Source: a virus. From it: a stretch of DNA of 44,310 nucleotides. The notes under the pieces were generated by a model. That model saw nothing but the letters and a program-made list of their open reading frames with translations. It searched no databases and was not told where the DNA came from. The DNA lies in IMG/VR virus record IMGVR_UViG_3300050139_000071, positions 1-44,310 of that record; one strand, written 5' to 3'. Each line of letters starts with the position of its first letter. Within the stretch, counting starts at the first letter, position 1. Made by a program: the position numbers and the translations under genes. Below are positions 17,885-23,647 of this stretch, piece after piece.

Positions 17885-18026
17885 TATCTCCGGGACGTTC
17901 TGCGCTTCGGCTGGGGCTATCCCTTTTGGAGAATCTCGCAATCTAAAGCCAATCTTAGAAATAAAACCTTTAAGATTTGTGAGAGCAAACAGTACCCTTA
18001 ATTTCTCGCAAGAGTGGGTATTTTTT
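17885..18026 (+). ncRNA. candidate structured RNA, three stem-loops ending in terminator
   Basis: Stem 1 is TCTCCGGGA (17887-17895) with TCCC-TTTT-GGAGA (17920-17932), and encloses a C-TTCG-G tetraloop hairpin at 17904-17911. Stem 2 pairs CTCGCAATCTAAAG (17935-17948) with CTTTAAGATTTGTGAG (17968-17983) with two one-base bulges. Stem 3 (17991-18022) is GTACCC with GGGTAT enclosing CTC-GCAA-GAG, followed by a T-run. There is no matching protein reading frame. It may be the processed 3' end of the late transcript or an independent RNA; I see no clear promoter of its own. Confidence 0.5.
17991..18026 (+). terminator. terminator of the late operon
   Basis: GTACCC (17992-17997) pairs with GGGTAT (18016-18021), with an inner CTC/GAG stem capped by a GCAA tetraloop, then TTTTTT to 18026. 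It is placed downstream of the lysis cassette. Confidence 0.6.
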
Positions 18027-18031
18027 GTTTG

Positions 18032-18040
18032 TGATATACT
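18032..18040 (+). promoter_or_regulatory. extended -10 promoter for small RNA
   Basis: TGATATACT, lying directly after the late terminator. No protein gene follows before the next terminator at 18092-18118, so this promoter seems to drive a short untranslated RNA starting near 18047. Confidence 0.5.
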
Positions 18041-18046
18041 ATATGC

Positions 18047-18118
18047 AGATGTTCTGTCTCCACATAAAAGATGTTTTTGAAAAGCATAGGAGCACCTACT
18101 CTAAGGACAGGTGCTTTT
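18047..18118 (+). ncRNA. candidate small RNA (about 72 nt)
   Basis: It is bounded by an extended -10 promoter (18032-18040) and an intrinsic terminator (GCACCT 18092-18097, AGGTGC 18109-18114, then TTTT). Internal pairing ACAT-AAAAG-ATGT at 18062-18074 is weak. No credible ORF is seen. The promoter-to-terminator layout is the evidence; a target is not known. Confidence 0.45.
18092..18118 (+). terminator. intrinsic terminator
   Basis: GCACCT and AGGTGC with an 11-base loop, followed by TTTTGTGTT. The extended -10 of the next promoter begins within the tail. Confidence 0.65.
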
Positions 18119-18119
18119 G

Positions 18120-18128
18120 TGTTATAAT
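18120..18128 (+). promoter_or_regulatory. extended -10 promoter for zinc-finger gene
   Basis: TGTTATAAT with TATAAT at 18123-18128. The start would be near 18135, giving a 17-nt leader to the ATG at 18152. Confidence 0.65.
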
Positions 18129-18151
18129 AGAGTAAACTAAAACTTGTTACC

Positions 18152-18358
18152 ATGACAAAAATCATCCGCACAGTTTACTGCAATTTCTGTGTCCGTTATA
18201 CAATGCAAACTATTGAGCAGATAGCCAATGAACCTTCAAAGAAAATAAAGTATTCAAGGGAATGCTCTATGTGCCAAAGAAGCACCATCGAAGAAATCGG
18301 CTATTCTAAATGGTTCAGAGTTTTCACTAACAAAAGTGATGCACACGAATTGCCGTAA
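18152..18358 (+). CDS. small zinc-finger protein, 68 aa
   Basis: Two CxxC pairs (CNFC at residues ~10-13 and CSMC at ~38-41) set about 25 residues apart form a four-Cys zinc site, with basic surroundings and a Trp near the C-terminus. It is a lone monocistronic gene with its own extended -10 promoter and a hairpin plus terminator downstream, set among small-RNA-like units at the end of the late operon. A nucleic-acid-binding regulator is plausible; no family is recognised. Confidence 0.65.
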   Translation: MTKIIRTVYCNFCVRYTMQTIEQIANEPSKKIKYSRECSMCQRSTIEEIGYSKWFRVFTNKSDAHELP

Positions 18359-18363
18359 AAACT

Positions 18364-18403
18364 AACCTGAAACAGGTTGCCCCATTCTTTGAGTGGGGAT
18401 TTT
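18364..18403 (+). terminator. hairpin pair and terminator after zinc-finger gene
   Basis: AACCTG-AAA-CAGGTT at 18364-18378 is a perfect hairpin. It is followed at once by CCCCA (18380-18384) and TGGGG (18394-18398) around a 9-base loop, then ATTTTATTT. The second hairpin is a good intrinsic terminator. Confidence 0.65.
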
Positions 18404-18410
18404 ATTTGTA

Positions 18411-18419
18411 TGGTATAAT
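18411..18419 (+). promoter_or_regulatory. extended -10 promoter pointing at a convergent terminator
   Basis: TGGTATAAT with TATAAT at 18414-18419. The only downstream element before the opposite-strand gene is a pair of hairpins ending in a T-run, so the product would be an RNA of about 55 nt. Confidence 0.5.
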
Positions 18420-18425
18420 ATAAGG

Positions 18426-18480
18426 GCAGTCAGATATGATTGCTCCAAATCCCAAAAGCTCTAGCTCTGCTAGGGTTTTT
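18426..18480 (+). ncRNA. candidate small RNA (about 55 nt), two hairpins
   Basis: The first hairpin GCAGTCA-GATA-TGATTGC (18426-18443) has 7 pairs, extendable by two. The second is a 12-pair terminator hairpin at 18454-18480 ending in T. A perfect extended -10 sits just upstream. The two ordered hairpins with little spare sequence look like a compact sRNA. Confidence 0.5.
18454..18480. terminator. bidirectional terminator between convergent transcripts
   Basis: AAAAGCTCTAGC (18454-18465) pairs with GCTAGGGTTTTT around a TCT loop, 12 pairs including G-T. A-tracts and T-tracts flank both sides, so it can end rightward RNA and the leftward early operon whose last stop codon is at 18484. Confidence 0.7.
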
Positions 18481-18483
18481 GCT

Positions 18484-19137
18484 TTACCATAATTTTTCAG
18501 AAGGTTTTACATGAGCAACCCAGCATAATTCGATCTCTTTCGCTACGCGAATAGTATCGGCCATACAAACAAGAATATCTGCTAATGTAAAGGTAACTTT
18601 AAATGTCTCAACATGGCCGGTAGGTTTGATACCTTCAGGATAAGATATTAAATCATCAGTATCTTCTGTTTGGATCCAAATAAGTTTTGTTTCATTCAAA
18701 ACTATTCCGTAGGTCAGATATATTAAAAGTGCATAGAATAAAAGTTGTGGGTGCTTCTGGGCCTTTGCGAGGGTCCATTTTCCTTTTCCTGTTTTAAATT
18801 CTATAAAATTCTTTGTTTTACTATCTAAACTATCCGGTCTACCAAGAATATCAAAACAACCATCTTTAGTTTTTATGGTAGTACGGATCTCTTTATCGGC
18901 GACATCATATTTAGGTAATAACAACATCGCAGCGTCCGTAAGGAGATCTCCGGTTTCGATACCTTTTTCCAAAGCATCGGCTACAAATTTTCCATAAGAT
19001 AATCCACTATTATTAAGGCGCATAGCTTGGTTGTCATTCATGTAAAGTTCTATATAGCGTTTTGGATTACTTTTCCATAATTCTTTTTGGGAATTACTTA
19101 AATATCCCTTTGGCAATTGTATGTATTTTTTCTTCAT
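18484..19137 (-). CDS. PD-(D/E)XK exonuclease, RecB/Cas4-like
   Basis: A 217-residue protein with the full RecB-nuclease pattern: D102 in GRPDSLD, E113 and K115 in EFKTGKG, and Q131/Y135 in QLLFYA (QxxxY). Only the nuclease domain is present, with no helicase and no Cys cluster for an Fe-S site, so it is a phage-type recombination exonuclease rather than a true Cas4. It is the last gene of the leftward operon, ending at a bidirectional terminator. It would resect DNA ends for phage recombination, perhaps with the ssDNA-binding protein at 26.3 kb. Confidence 0.8.
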   Translation of the reverse strand: MKKKYIQLPKGYLSNSQKELWKSNPKRYIELYMNDNQAMRLNNSGLSYGKFVADALEKGIETGDLLTDAAMLLLPKYDVADKEIRTTIKTKDGCFDILGRPDSLDSKTKNFIEFKTGKGKWTLAKAQKHPQLLFYALLIYLTYGIVLNETKLIWIQTEDTDDLISYPEGIKPTGHVETFKVTFTLADILVCMADTIRVAKEIELCWVAHVKPSEKLW

Positions 19138-19138
19138 A

Positions 19139-19594
19139 TTATCCTAAATTAGCAAACTTACCATGATATTTAATACATGCTTTACAATAAGCTTTATAAG
19201 CTTCTTCTTTTGAATCAAAATATCCAAGATGTATCGATTTATAATTTACTTTAATCTTAGCTACCCATTTATTCATTTTTTTATACCATGAAACTCCTTT
19301 GTATCCAGATTTATTATCTTTTGATAGTTTTCGATTTTTACCGTTTTCTTCATGTGTACATATTCTCAAATTCTTTTTTTGATTATTTAAAATATTACCG
19401 TCTTTATGATCGACCTCCATACCTTTTGGACAATCCATTATTTGACGATGTATTTTTATTCTCTTGTTATTTGATCCTCTTATATAACGACATACACTTC
19501 TTAAATCAAGATGCCATTTATACTGATTTAATTCATCAAAATCTTCATTATCAACTAGAACATATTTACCTTTTGTTGTTTTAATTTTTTTCAT
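19139..19594 (-). CDS. HNH homing endonuclease with AP2 domain
   Basis: A 151-residue protein. Residues ~48-85 contain the HNH core (IHRQIMDCPKGMEVDHKDGN, then LNNQKKNLRICTHEENGKN), and the C-terminal part has an AP2-type DNA-binding domain (SGYKGVSWYKKMNKWVAKI, then HLGYFDSKEEAYKAY). This combination is typical of free-standing phage homing endonucleases. It is inserted between the protease and exonuclease genes; its ATG overlaps the protease stop (ATGA). It is probably a selfish element rather than part of the replication machinery. Confidence 0.85.
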   Translation of the reverse strand: MKKIKTTKGKYVLVDNEDFDELNQYKWHLDLRSVCRYIRGSNNKRIKIHRQIMDCPKGMEVDHKDGNILNNQKKNLRICTHEENGKNRKLSKDNKSGYKGVSWYKKMNKWVAKIKVNYKSIHLGYFDSKEEAYKAYCKACIKYHGKFANLG

Positions 19595-20427
19595 TTTATA
19601 ACAAACGAAGACTTTAAAATTCTTCCCATCGACTCAGCACTTCCGATAACAGCAGCACTAGGAATGCCTAACCAACAGTCATCTTTGAGTAATATTGCTG
19701 CACCTCCTGAATTGCCGTGCTCGATCTTGGCGCTCGTAACATAATAATCCTGCTCTATACCTGAAACTATGCCTTCTGTGGCTGTAATACCATCATTAGA
19801 CCCTATTCCAGGGTAACCTAAGACTACTAATTTATCGCCTATATTTACTGAGGTGCAGAGCTTAAGAGGTTGATTGATGTATTTCATCATGCTTGTTTCT
19901 GTAGTATCTATCCTAATGTATCCGTAATCTTCTAGTGTTCCAGGATAATATGGATTTAGATAAGTGCTGACACCATTTGTCCAATCGATAGTATATGAAT
20001 CACTACCAACTGCGATGATGCATTTATTTGGTATATATGTTCCATCTACAATAACATGCTTGTTTGTGATAGCTGAGATACCTACATCACCAAGATAGCC
20101 TAACGTAGCCGATCCTGAGGCTATATCACTACCCCAACGGCAAATAACGAAGGCCACACGGGGCGTCCATTCGGCTATGATGGCAGATAGGTCCGGCTCT
20201 GCATTGGAAGGAGAAGCTTGATAAACAGTTTTTGTTTCTCTTATTATCTGTGGCGCAGGAGCTATTGGTGCTGGTTTGTTTTCTAGTTGGATTATCTTTG
20301 ATTGAAGATCAGCGAAGGCCTTTTGTTGGCGTAACTGTGAATCATTGTAAGTGCCATATAAAGTAAAAAATATGGCCATTACGCCTAATCCTGCTATTAT
20401 GTATAAAGTTATAATTATTTTTTTCAT
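19591..20427 (-). CDS. membrane-anchored trypsin-like serine protease
   Basis: A 278-residue protein. Residues 4-24 are one transmembrane helix or uncleaved signal, residues 30-75 are a helical Pro-rich stalk, and the rest is a trypsin/DegP-like domain: H124 in TNKHVIV, D167 in EDYGYI, S240 in GNSGG, and VLGYPGIGS before the catalytic serine. There is no PDZ domain. The protease would face the outside of the membrane. Such an enzyme is unexpected in a phage early operon; envelope remodelling or superinfection control are possible roles. The upstream zinc-ribbon gene overlaps its start (ATGA). Confidence 0.8.
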   Translation of the reverse strand: MKKIIITLYIIAGLGVMAIFFTLYGTYNDSQLRQQKAFADLQSKIIQLENKPAPIAPAPQIIRETKTVYQASPSNAEPDLSAIIAEWTPRVAFVICRWGSDIASGSATLGYLGDVGISAITNKHVIVDGTYIPNKCIIAVGSDSYTIDWTNGVSTYLNPYYPGTLEDYGYIRIDTTETSMMKYINQPLKLCTSVNIGDKLVVLGYPGIGSNDGITATEGIVSGIEQDYYVTSAKIEHGNSGGAAILLKDDCWLGIPSAAVIGSAESMGRILKSSFVIK

Positions 20428-20591
20428 GTTATTTTCCTTAAATGTTTGAGTCTCCTATCTGCTGCTTCCTGCGGACTTTCTCCAACATATCGTTGATTAT
20501 CTGCTACATCACAATATGCACCGCAATACAATTCACCTGTTCGGATTCTCTTTACTTTTAATATTTCTTTGTGACAAGTTTTACAGGTCAT
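20424..20591 (-). CDS. small zinc-ribbon protein, 55 aa
   Basis: Starts at ATG 20591, 5 nt after the previous small gene ends (an upstream TTG at 20624 is unlikely). It contains CKTCH near the N-terminus and YCGAYC 20 residues later, a zinc site, then a basic helical tail ending RLKHLRKIT. It ends with a TGA that overlaps the protease start. The function is unknown; it is likely nucleic-acid binding. Confidence 0.65.
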   Translation of the reverse strand: MTCKTCHKEILKVKRIRTGELYCGAYCDVADNQRYVGESPQEAADRRLKHLRKIT

Positions 20592-20596
20592 ATATT

Positions 20597-20689
20597 TTAT
20601 CCTGCTGCTGGATATCCTGTGCAATCACAGAAATATCCACCTAACGCTATCCATATTATCTTACCGCATTTTTCGCATTTGTTTTCCAT
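20597..20689 (-). CDS. tiny zinc-ribbon peptide, 30 aa
   Basis: ATG at 20689 to TAA at 20597. The product begins MENKCEKCGK and ends with CDCTGYPAAG, giving four Cys in two pairs. Close spacing (10 nt from the previous gene and 5 nt to the next) and the Cys pattern support a real gene although it is very short. Confidence 0.5.
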   Translation of the reverse strand: MENKCEKCGKIIWIALGGYFCDCTGYPAAG

Positions 20690-20699
20690 ATTCTTTACT

Positions 20700-20852
20700 T
20701 TATAAACTTTTAATACAATCAATTATTACACCGACCAATGCTAAACCCATTCCAATTACAGAAATATAACCGACAGAAGAATGCAAATAAAATGTTAGTT
20801 TTGATACTTCACTTTCGTTCCCAAATATATCTGTTATGTAATATCTTTTCAT
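20700..20852 (-). CDS. small single-span membrane protein, 50 aa
   Basis: ATG at 20852. The N-terminal half is polar (MKRYYITDIFGNESEVSK); residues ~26-46 are hydrophobic (VGYISVIGMGLALVGVIID). It lies in the leftward operon before two zinc-ribbon genes and the membrane protease, which suggests an envelope-related cluster. No family is recognised. Confidence 0.55.
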   Translation of the reverse strand: MKRYYITDIFGNESEVSKLTFYLHSSVGYISVIGMGLALVGVIIDCIKSL

Positions 20853-20921
20853 ATATTTATTTACACTTTACTTTATAATGTGGCTTCTTTTATTTCTACT
20901 AAATCATCTTTCATCTCATTC

Positions 20922-20948
20922 TTCAAGACTATAAGCCTAGTCTTTGGC
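20922..20948. repeat. hairpin repeat, copy 1
   Basis: TTCAAGACTATAAGCCTAGTCTTTGGC, read in parts: AAGACTA pairs with TAGTCTT around a short loop. A nearly identical copy is at 22869-22897. This copy encodes the last residues (QRLGL) and stop of the gene at 20929. Confidence 0.7.
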
Positions 20949-21297
20949 TGTTAGTTCTCTCCCCCTTTATTGCTGGGGAGGGGGTTAATAATGCATTGAT
21001 TTCTTGTGGAATTTCTTTTAACCTACTGTCAAAGTAGCTTTTACGAGTAGATTGAAATTGAGATTTTTGGGCTAAAACTTTTAAGTCTAGCCACATCTGG
21101 TGTTGTTCTGTTGAAAATGTAGCCACTAACTTATCTTCTGAATTACCCATTTCTTCGCCAAACGCTACTAACTTTGAAAGAACCTCCATATACTCCCTTT
21201 GTATAGATTGTAATTCTTCCTCTCTATATTTTACTTGGTCGTCCTTTGTAGGTAAGAACCAATAAACTTTTTTCGCCCATTCTTGAGATATGTTCAT
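20929..21297 (-). CDS. helical hypothetical protein with repeat-encoded C-terminus
   Basis: A 122-residue protein, mostly helical and charged (YREEELQSIQREYMEVLSKL). The last ~25 residues are encoded by two dispersed repeats: the CCCC-AGCAATAAA-GGGG element (20958-20992) and the AAGACTA hairpin (20922-20948). The ancestral protein therefore probably ended near EINALL. No family is recognised. It follows the methyltransferase gene by 15 nt and could be a partner of it, but nothing in the sequence proves that. Confidence 0.6.
   Translation of the reverse strand: MNISQEWAKKVYWFLPTKDDQVKYREEELQSIQREYMEVLSKLVAFGEEMGNSEDKLVATFSTEQHQMWLDLKVLAQKSQFQSTRKSYFDSRLKEIPQEINALLTPSPAIKGERTNSQRLGL
20958..20992. 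repeat. GC-rich dispersed repeat, copy 1
   Basis: The 21-nt block TCTCCCCCTTTATTG followed by CTGGGG is identical to 21320-21340, and the next 12-13 nt are nearly the same. The C-run and G-run can form a hairpin. Confidence 0.75.
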
Positions 21298-21312
21298 ATA
21301 TCTTTATATTAG

Positions 21313-22050
21313 TTAATAATCTCCCCCTTTATTGCTGGGGGGGGTTGATAATCTCTTGTTAATAATGTCGATGTATTCTTGGCTTATTTCTATACCTATG
21401 TAATTTCTATTATTTTTCTTTGCCATTTTTAGAGTTGTGCCACTTCCTGCCATTGGGTCGAGTATAGTATCATTTTCTTTTGAACAACTTAAAATTATAT
21501 TTTCAACTAATTCTTCAGGGAATGGGGCGGGGTGTTCCTTCATCGGTTTAGCATTTATTCTCCATATTTCTTTTTTGTGATTGATTTCCTTGTTGTTGAA
21601 ATAAGGTTGTGTTGCTGTTTTTGAAAACCAAAATATGAGTTCTGTGGTCGGGTAAAATCTACAAGGATTTATCTGTGGCGAACTTCCCCTATCCCAAGTA
21701 ATTATCTGCTTCAAGGGAAAATCAAAAACATATTTAGGATAGACGAGTAAGTGTTTGTGGGAAAATGCTTTGTGATTATAAAAAAGACTTCCTTTTTTAT
21801 TCAAAACTCTGAGACATTCTGTTATTATTTCTTTCTGCCAAGATATATATTTCTCTGGTTCAAGATTGTCTGAAAATGTCGCATATTGAATCTTCCTCTG
21901 TTTCCACACATCATTTATACCCCCCTGTTTTTTTCTTTTGTCATAGAATGACTTATTATAAGGAGGCGAAAATATAATCAGGTCAACGGAGTTTTCCGCC
22001 ATTCCTTTCATTACTTCGAGGCAATCTCCTTGTATTACTGTGTTTTTCAT
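21313..22050 (-). CDS. DNA methyltransferase, beta class (N4-C or N6-A)
   Basis: A 245-residue protein with catalytic motif IV SPPY at residues 28-31 (IIFSPPYNKS) and the SAM-binding motif I DPMAGSG at 198-204, followed by NYIGIEISQEYIDII. Motif IV before motif I is the beta-class order of the PF01555 family. No restriction endonuclease is adjacent, so it is an orphan methylase, probably protecting phage DNA against host restriction or marking it. The last residues (PPSNKGGDY) are encoded by the dispersed GC repeat. The specificity cannot be read from sequence. Confidence 0.85.
   Translation of the reverse strand: MKNTVIQGDCLEVMKGMAENSVDLIIFSPPYNKSFYDKRKKQGGINDVWKQRKIQYATFSDNLEPEKYISWQKEIITECLRVLNKKGSLFYNHKAFSHKHLLVYPKYVFDFPLKQIITWDRGSSPQINPCRFYPTTELIFWFSKTATQPYFNNKEINHKKEIWRINAKPMKEHPAPFPEELVENIILSCSKENDTILDPMAGSGTTLKMAKKNNRNYIGIEISQEYIDIINKRLSTPPSNKGGDY
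21320..21352. repeat. GC-rich dispersed repeat, copy 2
   Basis: Identical over 21 nt to 20958-20978, then GGGGTTGATAAT against AGGGGTTAATAAT. It sits in the 3' end of the methyltransferase gene in a different reading frame from copy 1. Confidence 0.75.
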
Positions 22051-22098
22051 ATCTCATTCCCTCTCTCATTAACCCATTTTACGACTATGGGGTGATTA

Positions 22099-22416
22099 CT
22101 ATTCTAATTTAATACCTTTTTCTTCTAAATTCCAATTAGGGAAAAAACCAACTTCTTCCCATATATTTACACTTGCATCTACATAACCATCTTTTTGTAT
22201 TTCGTTTATATAAGATTGTTCAATTTTCCAGCCACTTCTTTCAAAATCAAAAGAGATTCTTATGTTATCAGTTGCACGAGTATCACACATACCGACTTCA
22301 ATGAATTTTATTTGATTATTTCTAGGATATAAAAATTCAGCTACTATAGTATTATTTCTTTCCATTACAGATATACCTTTTTCATAATCTTCAATTTTTA
22401 TAGTTTCTTCTTTCAT
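22099..22416 (-). CDS. hypothetical protein, 105 aa
   Basis: An acidic, mixed alpha/beta protein (MKEETIKIEDYEKG, then TIVAEFLYPRNNQIKFIEVG and VNIWEEVGFFPNW). It has no Cys cluster, membrane segment or known motif. It is flanked in the leftward operon by a broken Dam methylase and the intact methyltransferase, with small hairpins in both spacers. I do not recognise the family. Confidence 0.55.
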   Translation of the reverse strand: MKEETIKIEDYEKGISVMERNNTIVAEFLYPRNNQIKFIEVGMCDTRATDNIRISFDFERSGWKIEQSYINEIQKDGYVDASVNIWEEVGFFPNWNLEEKGIKLE

Positions 22417-22489
22417 ATCTTTTCCCTCATCTTTTTCTACACCTATGTAATCATAGGTTGTTTTCAGGGTGAGGAACTGTATTATTCTT

Positions 22490-22868
22490 TTAATTGAATA
22501 TTACTATCATCGATGGAAATGGTGCTGAATTTTTACTATTTCCGAATTTTAATCGACCTTTAATAAATCTTATCTCTACATTCGGTTTATTGTAAATATA
22601 TTGATGGAAGTATTTTGTGTCTGTTCTTGCTGGTATAAGCATTACTACTACTCCCCCCTGTGCCTCACTTGCTTTCCTCACCCAGTCTTTTAGGACTGTC
22701 CCGTAAGGTGGGTTGCAAAAAACTCGCAATAGCACATTTATGATTTTCTGTATTTGCACAAGGATCAAGATTGAAATCAAACTCTTTATTTAACTCATCA
22801 AAGAACGCTTGCGGTGTAGCCCATTCTGGTGTATTGCTAGTGAATAGTCCTTTGTTAATCATTCTCAT
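22490..22868 (-). pseudogene. dam: phage Dam-type N6-adenine methylase, frameshifted and shortened
   Basis: The first frame (from ATG 22868) reads FTSNTPEWATPQAFFDELN, then EFDFNLDPCANTENHKCA, the N-terminus of the PF05869 phage Dam family. After about 22730 the other frame takes over with VFCNPPYG (catalytic NPPY), WVRKASEAQGGVVVMLIPARTDT and the expected C-terminus NSAPFPSMIVIF. Between the two the usual linker of roughly 15-20 residues is missing, so a deletion not divisible by three is the likely cause. No intact Dam can be made from one frame. It is either a pseudogene or an assembly error. Confidence 0.75.
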
Positions 22869-22897
22869 TCAAGACTATTTAAGCCTAGTCTTTGGCG
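22869..22897. repeat. hairpin repeat, copy 2
   Basis: A near copy of 20922-20948 (AAGACTA, TTTAAGCC, TAGTCTT, TGGC), in the spacer between the hexapeptide-repeat gene and the Dam remnant. It is followed by GGGGGTTAATCT, which contains the stop codon of the upstream gene on the minus strand. Confidence 0.7.
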
Positions 22898-22901
22898 GGG
22901 G

Positions 22902-23606
22902 TTAATCTACTTTCTTAATATCTTTTAATGCTTTCTCAACTTCGTTTTTGTCGTATTTTATTCCTCCAATTTCATAGGTTTCAACTACTTTCTTCTCATC
23001 TTCAATCGGTGTGATTTCGTAGTCGCCTAATACATATTGATTTTTCCAATAATCTGAGCCTGTTTTGTCTGTTATGTTTGTGATTTTATCGCTATCACTT
23101 CCACCTATAAACCAACCTTTTGTGAAAGAGGCTTTTAGAGAGACCCAAGCATTGCCATAGACCTGAGCATTACCATAGACCTGAGCATCACCAGAGACCC
23201 AAGCATTGCCATAGACCTGAGCATTGCCATAGACCTGAGCATTGCCATAGACCTGAGCATCGCCAGAGACCCAAGCATTGCCAGAGACCCAAGCATTGCC
23301 AGAGACCTGAGCATTGCCATAGACCCAAGCATTGCCATAGACCCAAGCATTGCCATAGACCTGAGCATTGCCATAGACCTGAGCATCGCCAGAGACCCAA
23401 GCATTGCCAGAGACCCAAGCATTACCATAGACCTGAGCATCACCAGAGACCCAAGCATTGCCATAGACCTGAGACAAATTTTCTTCCTTTTCTATCCAAC
23501 CTCCTAAATCTCCTTTTGATACATTTCCAAATGACATTTCTGCCTTAATTTGGAATAATGTAATTCCGCACCATTGTTTTGTATTTTTTGTTAGTGAGTA
23601 TTTCAT
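22902..23606 (-). CDS. hexapeptide-repeat (YGNA) protein
   Basis: A 234-residue protein. Residues 1-45 are a conserved head (KQWCGITLFQIKAEM, then FGNVSKGDLGGWIEKEENL). Residues 46-153 are 18 perfect-register hexapeptides of the type (Q/W)V(Y/S)G(N/D)A plus a degenerate 19th, and the C-terminal 75 residues are non-repetitive. Such six-residue periodicity predicts a left-handed beta-helix solenoid. I have seen similar proteins in phages and host-associated bacteria with no known function. Repeat copies are nearly identical in DNA, so copy number is likely variable. It lies directly downstream of RtcB. Confidence 0.75.
   Translation of the reverse strand: MKYSLTKNTKQWCGITLFQIKAEMSFGNVSKGDLGGWIEKEENLSQVYGNAWVSGDAQVYGNAWVSGNAWVSGDAQVYGNAQVYGNAWVYGNAWVYGNAQVSGNAWVSGNAWVSGDAQVYGNAQVYGNAQVYGNAWVSGDAQVYGNAQVYGNAWVSLKASFTKGWFIGGSDSDKITNITDKTGSDYWKNQYVLGDYEITPIEDEKKVVETYEIGGIKYDKNEVEKALKDIKKVD
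23148..23471 (-). repeat. 18-bp tandem repeat, 18 copies
   Basis: The DNA unit (minus strand CAGGTCTATGGCAATGCT or TGGGTCTCTGGCGATGCT) encodes one hexapeptide. Units differ mainly at CAG/TGG, TAT/TCT and AAT/GAT. There are no unique spacers, so it is a coding minisatellite and not a CRISPR. Confidence 0.9.
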
Positions 23607-23647
23607 ATTTTAATTCCACCAGTTTTATATCTTGGTGAGGATGGGGG

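Noticed and set aside
18484-19137. Cas4 of a phage-borne CRISPR system
   Set aside because: The nuclease lacks the Fe-S cysteine cluster and no array or cas1/cas2 is nearby; it is a recombination-type RecB nuclease.
23135-23464. Repetitive alternative frames (MLGSLAMLRS and GLWQCSGLWQC types) on the minus strand
   Set aside because: They are shadows created by the 18-bp tandem repeat, which is open in several frames; only the YGNA frame has a conserved head and tail.
23148-23471. Possible CRISPR array
   Set aside because: The repeats are contiguous 18-bp coding units with no unique spacers, and no cas genes are present.
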